14,942 nucleotides of DNA from Bacteroidales bacterium UBA1797 (GTDB taxonomy: Bacteria; Bacteroidota; Bacteroidia; Bacteroidales; VadinHA17). Positions 6,427 through 12,882 of this stretch are shown piece by piece. The translations under genes were made by a program, and so were the position numbers. How positions within the stretch are numbered: position 1 is the first letter of the stretch; every line of letters starts with the position of its first letter. Under the pieces are notes generated by a model. It had not been told where the DNA came from. It searched no databases and saw nothing but the letters and a program-made list of their open reading frames with translations. The stretch is taken from positions 1 to 14,942 of the forward strand of contig DCFT01000228.1 of assembly GCA_002319885.1 (NCBI GenBank), in the 5' to 3' direction.

Positions 6427-8085
6427 ATGTCAATGAAAATCCGGTTGGTATTATTATTCATTATTTCAGCAATCTCGGGATGCAAGGTCGAAAACAAAGG
6501 AATTGTCTCTGCATTAAACAGTATCAATACTGACAGTCTGAAAAAAGAAATTTCCATTCTTGCATCAGATGAATTTCTTGGCAGGGCTCCTTCAACTGCC
6601 GGGGAAGTAAAGACTATCAATTACATAGCAAAGCAATTTAAATCAGAAGGGTTGATGCCTGCAAATAACGGGAGTTATTTTCAGGAAGTTTCCCTGTTAA
6701 AGATTACTACCGACAATTCGATGCAGCTCAACATTAAAGGAGGAAAGAAACAGCTGAGTTTAAAATATTCTGATGATTTTATCGGAAGCACTCCTCAGGT
6801 TGCAGATAATATTAAGATAGAAAATTCTGATATTGTATTTGTTGGATATGGCATAAATTCCCCTGAAAACAACTGGAACGACTATGCCGGTATTGATGTG
6901 AAAGGGAAAACTGTTTTGATAATGGTTAATGATCCGGGTTATGCTACTTCCGACAGTACTCTTTTTAACGGGAAAGCAATGACATATTATGGGCGATGGA
7001 CTTATAAGTATGAAGAAGCTGCACGCGAAGGCGCTAAGGCTGCACTTATTATCCATGAAACAGGTGCGGCCGCATATCCCTGGGCTGTGGTTCAGAATAG
7101 CTGGTCAGGCTCACAGTTCTATCTCGAAGATAATGAACTCACTAAATCGGATCTTCAATTGAAAGGATGGGTAACTACAGAGACCGCAGAAAAATTATTT
7201 GAATCAGCCGGTTTGGATTATAACCAATTAACATTATCAGCTGCGAAACGTGGGTTTAAACCTGTGAATATGAACCTGAAGGCCTCTGTTGAATTTAAAA
7301 ATCATGTGGAACATACAAAGTCGAATAACGTAGCAGCATTATTACCAGGAAAGGATCTTTCGGGAGAATATATTATATATACTGCCCACTGGGATCATTT
7401 CGGGGTCAATAACACTTTCAAAGATGATTCTATACTCAATGGCGCTGTTGACAATGCTACAGGAGTAGCAGCTCTCTTCGAAATTGCAAGGGCTTTTAAA
7501 AACCTGCCGGAGAAACAAAGCCGTTCAATACTTTTTCTTTCTGTTACCTGCGAAGAACAGGGTTTGCTAGGGAGTGAATTTTATGCAAAACACCCGCTTT
7601 TCCCGCTTGACAAAACGGTTTGCGACATAAATATGGATGCTCTTAATATATTCGGAAAAACAAAAGATATGACTATTATTGGTTTCGGTAACTCCCAACT
7701 CGATAATTATGTGGTGGATGTACTGAAGAAGTATGGTCGTTATGCCAACCCTGATCCCATGCCTGAAAAAGGCGGATATTTCCGTTCCGACCATTTCAGC
7801 TTTGCGAAAGCCGGAGTACCATCATTATACGTTTCACAGGGAGTTGACAATGTTGAGCATGGCAAGGAATGGGGTTTATCTCAGTCAGAAAAATGGATAA
7901 TGGAAAACTATCATAAACCCTCCGATAATTACGAACCCGACAAATGGAATTTTGATGGTATGATGGATGATATCAAAGTTTATTTTGAAGTTGGTTACGA
8001 TCTCAGCGCTTCAAAAGACTTTCCCCAGTGGACCGCAGGATTCCCCTTTAAATCACTCAGGGATAAGATGATGCAGGTCAGGTAA
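6427..8085 (+). CDS. M28 family zinc metallopeptidase with PA domain, predicted lipoprotein
   Basis: The 552-aa product is an exported aminopeptidase-type enzyme that removes N-terminal residues from peptides. A lipoprotein signal MKIRLVLLFIISAISGC follows the start (ISGC lipobox), so it is likely anchored to an envelope membrane. A protease-associated (PA) insert covers about 135-285. The M28 metal site is complete: H321 and D323 (AHWDHFG), bridging D342 (VDNATG), E376/E377 (CEEQG; catalytic base and ligand), D404 (NMDALN) and H456 (SDHFSF). The frame runs 34 codons further upstream only from a TTG at 6325, and those residues look nothing like a signal peptide, so the ATG at 6427 is chosen; the ATG at 6433 is equally possible. 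The gene converges on the esterase gene. Confidence 0.93.
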   Translation: MSMKIRLVLLFIISAISGCKVENKGIVSALNSINTDSLKKEISILASDEFLGRAPSTAGEVKTINYIAKQFKSEGLMPANNGSYFQEVSLLKITTDNSMQLNIKGGKKQLSLKYSDDFIGSTPQVADNIKIENSDIVFVGYGINSPENNWNDYAGIDVKGKTVLIMVNDPGYATSDSTLFNGKAMTYYGRWTYKYEEAAREGAKAALIIHETGAAAYPWAVVQNSWSGSQFYLEDNELTKSDLQLKGWVTTETAEKLFESAGLDYNQLTLSAAKRGFKPVNMNLKASVEFKNHVEHTKSNNVAALLPGKDLSGEYIIYTAHWDHFGVNNTFKDDSILNGAVDNATGVAALFEIARAFKNLPEKQSRSILFLSVTCEEQGLLGSEFYAKHPLFPLDKTVCDINMDALNIFGKTKDMTIIGFGNSQLDNYVVDVLKKYGRYANPDPMPEKGGYFRSDHFSFAKAGVPSLYVSQGVDNVEHGKEWGLSQSEKWIMENYHKPSDNYEPDKWNFDGMMDDIKVYFEVGYDLSASKDFPQWTAGFPFKSLRDKMMQVR

Positions 8086-8148
8086 AATTAACAGGAAACC
8101 AGGTTGCTTAGGGCTGGAAGCCATTAGAGGTAATATGAGAAGCTAACA

Positions 8149-9114
8149 TTACTTTAATGTATGCTTTTCAAAAAAATGCCAGATAACCGCCGTTGCATTC
8201 ATGTCGTGGCTGGTGGGGCCGATTATGTTTTTTCCAAGATACTGAGAACCTCCGGGCCATGTATGCCCACCGCCTTTAATGATATATAGTATTACCTCAG
8301 AATTGTTTTTGCCATTTTTGTAATCTTCTTTTTGTATACGGGTACCATCATGCGGGTCGATATCGGGTTCAGTACTAACGAGTGGAGCCGGCGAGCAGTT
8401 ATTGGTATTTGTCCAAAACTTAACAGATTCCTCTGCTGACAATACCTTACCAAGTTTTTTCATTCCAGATGGTCCGGTGACTTCACCTCCCAAAAAAGGC
8501 ACGAGCGGATCATTTGTACCATTAATTGCTAGAACAGAAACCGGTTTTGATGGATGACAATTCCTGAGTATATTCTGAGGGATATTTCCCGCTACCGGTG
8601 CAATAGCTGCAATTTTCCCTGATAATTCGCAACCGAGCCGGTATGTCATCATTGCTCCGTTAGACATCCCGGTTATGTATATGCGTTTTGGGTCTATATT
8701 CAATATATTAACAAGGTGGTCAATCAAAGCCGAAATAAAACCAACATCATCAACGTTTTCTTTTTGCGCACGATAACCTGTTTCCTCACCTCTTCTCCCA
8801 TCATTCCAGTGCTTTTCAATTCCATCGGGATAGATCACAACAAAGCCATTTTCGTCTGAAAGATTATCAAAGCCGTGCAAGGTGAGGTTCACCATATTGC
8901 GACCTGTTCCGCCGCCGCCATGCAGCACAATTAAAAGTGGCACTGTCTTCCCGGAATCATATGATGATGGAATATGAATTAACCAGGTACGTTTTAAGCC
9001 GCCAAAAATCATTGATCCGGTCTGATTCTTTGCAGGAATATTTTTATATGAGACACATAGTGACAATAATAATGCAGAAAGAAAAAGTAGAAGGATTTGT
9101 TTGGACTTAATCAT
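8149..9114 (-). CDS. Exported LpqC/PHB-depolymerase-type esterase (alpha/beta hydrolase)
   Basis: The 321-aa product is a secreted serine esterase of the LpqC/poly(3-hydroxybutyrate) depolymerase group, which also includes feruloyl and acetyl xylan esterases. The catalytic triad is readable: Ser151 in GMSNG (149-153), Asp202 in NGTNDP, His284 in GGGHTWPGG; the oxyanion region is HGGGGTG (65-71). A signal peptide covers about 1-22; Cys20 after LLLSL is only a weak lipobox because Leu precedes it. The frame extends upstream to 9231, but those 39 residues lack an export signal and contain two -7 boxes, so the ATG at 9114 was chosen; CTCCGGGG lies just upstream. Natural substrate unknown; ester cleavage of plant polymer or polyester is inferred. 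Confidence 0.9.
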   Translation of the reverse strand: MIKSKQILLLFLSALLLSLCVSYKNIPAKNQTGSMIFGGLKRTWLIHIPSSYDSGKTVPLLIVLHGGGGTGRNMVNLTLHGFDNLSDENGFVVIYPDGIEKHWNDGRRGEETGYRAQKENVDDVGFISALIDHLVNILNIDPKRIYITGMSNGAMMTYRLGCELSGKIAAIAPVAGNIPQNILRNCHPSKPVSVLAINGTNDPLVPFLGGEVTGPSGMKKLGKVLSAEESVKFWTNTNNCSPAPLVSTEPDIDPHDGTRIQKEDYKNGKNNSEVILYIIKGGGHTWPGGSQYLGKNIIGPTSHDMNATAVIWHFFEKHTLK

Positions 9115-9134
9115 ATTCCCCGGAGATTTGATGA

Positions 9135-9142
9135 CAAATATA
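9135..9142 (-). promoter_or_regulatory. Second -7 box (TATATTTG) upstream of the esterase gene
   Basis: On the minus strand TATATTTG matches TAnnTTTG. It is only 20 nt before the ATG at 9114, so transcription would start about 13 nt upstream of the start codon. It may be a secondary promoter or chance. Confidence 0.3.
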
Positions 9143-9154
9143 TGAAAAACGTGA

Positions 9155-9162
9155 CAAAGGTA
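9155..9162 (-). promoter_or_regulatory. Bacteroidota -7 promoter box (TACCTTTG) for the esterase gene
   Basis: On the minus strand TACCTTTG is a perfect TAnnTTTG. TTT lies 20 nt upstream in place of TTG. The predicted start near 9148 gives a leader of about 34 nt before the ATG at 9114 and argues against the longer reading frame to 9231. Confidence 0.45.
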
Positions 9163-9242
9163 TAAAGCATTATTTAGCCAGTAAAGACCAGGAGAAATTG
9201 GGATATTCCAAAGACCAGGGTGGCAAGTCAAAACTAATCAGT

Positions 9243-9250
9243 TATTTTTG
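9243..9250 (+). promoter_or_regulatory. Bacteroidota -7 promoter box (TATTTTTG) for the exported repeat protein
   Basis: TATTTTTG matches TAnnTTTG and would start transcription near 9257, 64 nt before the ATG at 9321. No clear -33 TTG is present. Confidence 0.35.
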
Positions 9251-9300
9251 TAAATCTAAAATAGGGTGCATGGGATTTAGATCGGATTTTATAATTTTAT

Positions 9301-9322
9301 ATTGGTAAATCTATATACCGAT
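9301..9322 (+). promoter_or_regulatory. Hairpin covering the start codon of the exported repeat protein
   Basis: ATTGGTA (9301-9307) can pair with TACCGAT (9316-9322), with one U-G wobble and an 8-nt loop. The right arm includes the A and U of the AUG at 9321, so the start could be hidden in the mRNA. The stem is short and AT-rich, and may not be stable. Confidence 0.25.
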
Positions 9323-10436
9323 GTGCAAAAGATTCAAAAAAGTAATGATATGGCTGAGTCTTTTAATTTCTTTTGGCTCAGCGACGGTAACAGCTCAATT
9401 GTTACAGGACACCGCTACCTTAAGGCTGGTAAAGAAAGATATTAATTACATCTATAATTTCCAATTTGATAAAGCTCATAAGGTTTATGAGGAGATCATA
9501 AATGTATATCCTGAACATCCGATTGTATTTCTTCTGAAAGGGATGATGATATACTGGGAGAATTTTCCTCTGTTACATACATCTTTTTCTCATGTTTCCT
9601 TCGAAAATGATATGAATGAGTGCATCAGACTATCCGAGCTTAATGATAAATCAGACACCGATCCGGAATATTTACTGGCAGATTTATGTGCAAGAGGAAT
9701 GCTGCTGATGTTTTATGCGGATAATGAGCTTATAATGGAGGTGACACCTCTTACAATAAGCACATATAAACATTTAAAGCGTGCCTTTGCTTTTACTTCC
9801 TCCTGTACTGATTTATATTATTTCACCGGAATTTATAAATATTACCGCGAAGAATATCCAAAGGTATATCCTGTTTATAAATCGCTGGCTTTTTTATTTC
9901 CGCGTGGAGATATGGTGACCGGATTAAAAGAATTAAAGACGGCAGCCAGGAGTTCCATTGTATTAAAGGCTGAATCATTATTCCTGCTTTCATGGATATA
10001 CCTGGGACTGGAGAATAATCTGTCAGAGAGTCTGAATTACAGCAGAATCCTTTATACAGAGTATCCGCAAAATGAACTGTATATGGATACTTATTTACGT
10101 AACCTGTTGCTGGTGAAGAATTACAATGAAGCTGAAAAAATATTGTCAGATTCCAGTCTGGATACAGGGAACAAGTATTTTCACGGTCAGTTCATAATTT
10201 TAAAAGGGATATTGCAGGAAAAATTGTATCATAATAATAAGCTCGCTCTTCAATATTATAATCAGGGAATAACAGAACTTTCATTATACGGTGATTATGG
10301 GGATGAATATGCTGCCTATGCATATTTTGGACTTAGCCGTATAAGTGATGATAACGGAGAAAAGCATTCCCGCAAAACTTACAGGAAGGAAGCTATGAAA
10401 CTGGCTGAATTTAAAAAGATTACTTTTGACAGGTAA
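9321..10436 (+). CDS. Exported helical-repeat (TPR-like) protein, function unknown
   Basis: The 371-aa product has a signal peptide (KRFKK then a hydrophobic stretch to about 24; cut near VTA|Q). The mature part is mostly alpha-helical with tetratricopeptide-like helix pairs: a Phe/Lys-rich unit with A-x-x-x-Y-x-x-x-x-x-x-x-P spacing at about 48-68 (FDKAHKVYEEIINVYPEHP), another at 232-256 (SLNYSRILYTEYPQNELY), and a late Tyr-rich unit (300-340). No enzyme motif is visible. Such proteins commonly act as periplasmic scaffolds, but the partner is unknown. The start is ATG, no Shine-Dalgarno, within a possible hairpin. It converges on the PorT-like gene with a 15-bp-arm inverted repeat between them. 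Confidence 0.75.
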   Translation: MCKRFKKVMIWLSLLISFGSATVTAQLLQDTATLRLVKKDINYIYNFQFDKAHKVYEEIINVYPEHPIVFLLKGMMIYWENFPLLHTSFSHVSFENDMNECIRLSELNDKSDTDPEYLLADLCARGMLLMFYADNELIMEVTPLTISTYKHLKRAFAFTSSCTDLYYFTGIYKYYREEYPKVYPVYKSLAFLFPRGDMVTGLKELKTAARSSIVLKAESLFLLSWIYLGLENNLSESLNYSRILYTEYPQNELYMDTYLRNLLLVKNYNEAEKILSDSSLDTGNKYFHGQFIILKGILQEKLYHNNKLALQYYNQGITELSLYGDYGDEYAAYAYFGLSRISDDNGEKHSRKTYRKEAMKLAEFKKITFDR

Positions 10437-10482
10437 CCGATGAATGTTCAGGGTTTAATGCAGAACGCTGAACACTCATCGG
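10437..10482. terminator. Inverted repeat between convergent genes, probable bidirectional terminator
   Basis: Left arm 10437-10451 (CCGATGAATGTTCAG) and right arm 10468-10482 (CTGAACACTCATCGG) pair over 15 bp with one mismatch; the loop is 16 nt. The arms begin directly after the TAA of the exported repeat protein and end nine nt before the stop of the PorT-like gene. No T-run follows, so Rho-independent termination is unproven, but the position is what a shared terminator would have. Confidence 0.5.
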
Positions 10483-10491
10483 CTGCTAAAC

Positions 10492-11253
10492 TCAGAAGTG
10501 AATAGCATACCCGATATCTAACAGTAAATTACCGTTATGGCTGCTTCCATTCTGTTTATCTTTTTGAATAACTATAATCCCGTATGCACCTCGTACATCC
10601 ATAAAAATCTCTCCTGAACCAAATCTTTGCGCAAATCCTCCTCCGCCTGTAAAGCCAAAATTGATATGGTTTATGCTGCTTTTAATATCAGTACTTGCAT
10701 CAAAAGATTGAGGATCTGCAACAACCGGTATGGTCTTTGTCCTGTCGGCATAAACTAAACTTGTTCCGTTTGTCTTTTGAGTCGCATTTAATAATAGTCC
10801 TACGTAAGGGCCCAGATCAACATAAAGCCTTGAGAATTTATTTAAAGGGAAATAATATTTCACCAAAACAGGAATCTCGGCATAATTCAAAATGCTTTCA
10901 TTTTTGAAATCAGCATAAAAGTATGTTCCGGCAGGTGCCAGTGGATTAATTGAAGAGGCATCAAAAGCCTGTATCCCATCCCGTTTGCCGCCTTCACTGG
11001 AGTATAGCAGGTCAGCCCCGATACCAAAATTTGAACCCAGATCAAACGATACGGTCAGGCCAAAAGCCAAACCTGAACGCGAGGTGTAATCACGACTAAG
11101 CTCATTTCCGTTCCCGCCACTGAGACGAGGTATATTTAAGCCTGCCAGTACACCAATTGTACCCTTTGATCCAACATTAATCATTGATGTTTGGGAGAAG
11201 GAGGCCTCCGTCAGACAGACTAAGGCAAACAAGAAGACAGATAATTTTTTCAT
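10492..11253 (-). CDS. PorT-like outer-membrane beta-barrel protein
   Basis: The 253-aa product has a signal peptide (MKK, hydrophobic, SFSQ near residues 18-21) and a mature part of alternating amphipathic strands with turns rich in G/N/D, typical of the outer-membrane beta-barrel family PorT/OMP_b-brl_2. Visible strand pattern: GVLAGLNIPRLS (34-45), GLAFGLTVSFDLGSNFGIGADLLYS (61-85), ILNYAEIPVLVKYYF (about 120-134), and a C-terminal LLDIGYAIHF ending in Phe, the usual barrel-assembly terminal residue. EIPVLVKYYF is a conserved family feature. Length is normal. It probably sits in the outer membrane; whether it transports, adheres or serves gliding/secretion is unknown. The ATG is just before the signal peptide. 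Confidence 0.88.
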   Translation of the reverse strand: MKKLSVFLFALVCLTEASFSQTSMINVGSKGTIGVLAGLNIPRLSGGNGNELSRDYTSRSGLAFGLTVSFDLGSNFGIGADLLYSSEGGKRDGIQAFDASSINPLAPAGTYFYADFKNESILNYAEIPVLVKYYFPLNKFSRLYVDLGPYVGLLLNATQKTNGTSLVYADRTKTIPVVADPQSFDASTDIKSSINHINFGFTGGGGFAQRFGSGEIFMDVRGAYGIIVIQKDKQNGSSHNGNLLLDIGYAIHF

Positions 11254-11309
11254 ATAGTTATTTTTGGTTATGTTAAAGTTAACACAGGTTGATTATATGA
11301 GAACAAAAA

Positions 11310-11317
11310 CAAATTTA
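11310..11317 (-). promoter_or_regulatory. Bacteroidota -7 promoter box (TAAATTTG) for the PorT-like gene
   Basis: On the minus strand TAAATTTG matches TAnnTTTG. The predicted start near 11303 leaves a leader of about 50 nt before the ATG at 11253. No exact TTG lies 20-21 nt upstream. Confidence 0.4.
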
Positions 11318-11451
11318 TTAAATCGCATAATAGAATCCTAAATTTTCTTTACTCTAGTTATCAGTTGTTTAGTTAAATAATTCCATATCTTACTTATTTG
11401 GTTATCTTAGTAAAAAACAATCATAGATTACTTTTGTTTTGTTCATCAGGT

Positions 11452-11587
11452 TCAAAATAATTTTAAACCAGGATTGCTTCTGATTTTTTCCATTCTGTCA
11501 ATTCTTTCCCTTAAAAGATCCTGTATTTCCGGCTATCAGCTCATGCAGCATCCTTATCATGCGAAGGAAGTAATCTCTCTCATACAT
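11452..11587 (-). pseudogene. Small helical protein gene interrupted by a 1-nt frameshift
   Basis: Read as is, an ATG at 11587 gives a 29-residue peptide, MYERDYFLRMIRMLHELIAG then NTGSFKGKN, stopping at 11498. Removing one A from the AAA run at 11526-11528 instead joins the first 20 residues to IQDLLRERIDRMEKIRSN then PGLKLF, a smooth 44-residue amphipathic helix ending at a TGA at 11452. The MYERDYxxRMI start resembles the N-terminus of DUF6483-type small proteins as I recall it; that is unverified. A TTG-N20-TATTTTTG promoter sits about 20 nt upstream. It is either a frameshifted gene, a sequencing or assembly error, a true 29-aa peptide, or a slippage case. It lies 72 nt after the PLOD-like gene, in a 406-nt gap otherwise holding only the promoter at 11310-11317. 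Confidence 0.4.
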
Positions 11588-11606
11588 GCTAAAAGAAATA
11601 AATTTA

Positions 11607-11638
11607 CAAAAATATGGAAAATAGATTATTAGCTCAAT
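11607..11638 (-). promoter_or_regulatory. Complete Bacteroidota promoter (ATTG-N20-TATTTTTG)
   Basis: On the minus strand ATTG (11635-11638) is followed by 20 nt and then TATTTTTG (11607-11614), a perfect match to both halves and close to the usual spacing of TTTG-TAnnTTTG. It is the best promoter in the window. The predicted start is near 11600, about 13 nt before the ATG at 11587. Confidence 0.55.
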
Positions 11639-11659
11639 ATCAGTTTTAGCTGACCGGAT

Positions 11660-12499
11660 CTATAAGTCATATCTTATTCCGGTAATCTTTGGCTTTACAG
11701 CCGGTGTTGTATGAGGTTTGAGTATCTGCCTGACGTGAAAAAAAGCCTTTTTTGTAAAATTACTGGTGGTTCTTTCAGTGTTAATGACATTAGATTCATA
11801 GCCAAGCTTCAAAGCAAGCTCTTTCATATCAGTATTTCCCGATGCATGAATAATACAGGGCCTTGTACCCGAAGCAGTGTTCATTACCCTGGTGTCATAA
11901 AACTTAAGGTCTTTGAAATTGGCTTTTCGGGTTACGAAGTTTTTGAAATGCAGATTATAAAAGATTTCACATCTCCAGTCAATATCTACATTAAACAGAT
12001 TCTGAACATATATATCTGTAAGTAGTTGCTGATCCAATGATTTCTCAGTCATATGATATTCCTGAATGAGTTCATCTATCAGGTATTGAGCATAACTGGC
12101 ATGAGATATCCAGGTACCAGAATTCAGAAAATTATAATTTGTAGGTGTTATGGGCACTTTTTTCCCGGTTCTGTTGAATTCATAATTATATATCCTGCCG
12201 GCAGGTTTCCCCAGGCTAATAGCGCCGCAAAGAAAAGACGAGGATAACTTATTGAATTTGTATTCAATTTCGTCAATTCCGCATAAAAATATTACATCAA
12301 AAGCATCGACAATTATTACAAGCTCCTTAGCTGGCAGATTCTTGATATAATCACGGATAGCAATTAATCTTCTTCCATATCCTGCCCACTTTTCATTCTG
12401 ACCTAGTATAACAGGTTCAATACTATAACGGCTGCAGGAATCAATAAACAGGTCATAATAGGACTGTTTCCCAGTCGCATAGGTTATTACTTTTGGCAT
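11660..12499 (-). CDS. PLOD-like glycosyltransferase (procollagen lysyl hydroxylase GT-domain type)
   Basis: The 279-aa product matches the glycosyltransferase domain of animal PLOD proteins, found free-standing in bacteria and viruses, which transfers a sugar from a UDP-sugar. Visible motifs: VIIVDAFDVIF (61-71) with the metal-binding D65/D68 arrangement, NYNFLNSGTWIS (121-132), DQQLLTDIY (156-164) and IIHASGN (216-222), all in the family order. No hydroxylase domain is fused, no signal peptide and no membrane segment; the product should be cytoplasmic. A basic tail (about 250-275) is variable. Acceptor, glycan or protein, is unknown. The ATG at 12499 begins just before the first GT strand (PKVITYATG). 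No surrounding polysaccharide cluster is visible; no -7 box was found upstream. Confidence 0.85.
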   Translation of the reverse strand: MPKVITYATGKQSYYDLFIDSCSRYSIEPVILGQNEKWAGYGRRLIAIRDYIKNLPAKELVIIVDAFDVIFLCGIDEIEYKFNKLSSSFLCGAISLGKPAGRIYNYEFNRTGKKVPITPTNYNFLNSGTWISHASYAQYLIDELIQEYHMTEKSLDQQLLTDIYVQNLFNVDIDWRCEIFYNLHFKNFVTRKANFKDLKFYDTRVMNTASGTRPCIIHASGNTDMKELALKLGYESNVINTERTTSNFTKKAFFHVRQILKPHTTPAVKPKITGIRYDL

Positions 12500-12769
12500 A
12501 AAAGGTTAGCGTGAAGAATTAACTGCCAATTTAAATATTTTTGCGTGAATTTTGAATTTCTATAAAAAAGAAATATGAAGTGCATTTTTAGTCTTCACTT
12601 CTACATGTAATGAGTTAAGAAAAATTAGAGACAGAATTATTACAGAAATGATCAGATTAATTTTCGTGAAGAATAAATAATTGTGACAATAATTAATTAT
12701 AAATATTTATTTCAAATTTAATAATGAGCCCATTATTAAAGTCATGAATTGTTAAAAGATGTTAAGGCA

Positions 12770-12802
12770 TTGGTTAAAAGAAAAAATCAATCATTACCTT
12801 TC
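12770..12802 (+). promoter_or_regulatory. Candidate promoter for the histidine kinase (TTG-N22-TACCTTTC)
   Basis: TTG (12770-12772) and TACCTTTC (12795-12802) are 22 nt apart; the -7 element differs from TAnnTTTG at the last base. Upstream, TGTTAA-like strings recur (around 12750-12776). The predicted start near 12810 leaves about 73 nt before the ATG at 12883. Otherwise the 383-nt gap 12500-12882 is very AT-rich, with one weak inverted repeat GAAGTG (12577-12582)/CACTTC (12596-12601) and no supported ORF. Confidence 0.3.
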
Positions 12803-12882
12803 GCGGTCTGTTTAGAAGAGAAAATTTTTTAGTCAGTGTTACTCTCATTTAGAATGAATGATTTCGGTTAATTGAACATTGT

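Noticed and set aside
8143..8160. Possible terminator hairpin ACATTA...TAATGT between convergent genes
   Set aside because: A 6-bp AT stem with a 3-nt loop that overlaps the end of the esterase coding region; too weak to call.
9115..9231. N-terminal extension of the esterase
   Set aside because: The added 39 residues precede a normal signal peptide and overlap two perfect -7 boxes, so the ATG at 9114 is the better start.
11711..12247. Plus-strand open frames inside the PLOD-like gene
   Set aside because: Antisense shadows of a clearly conserved minus-strand gene with no motif of their own.
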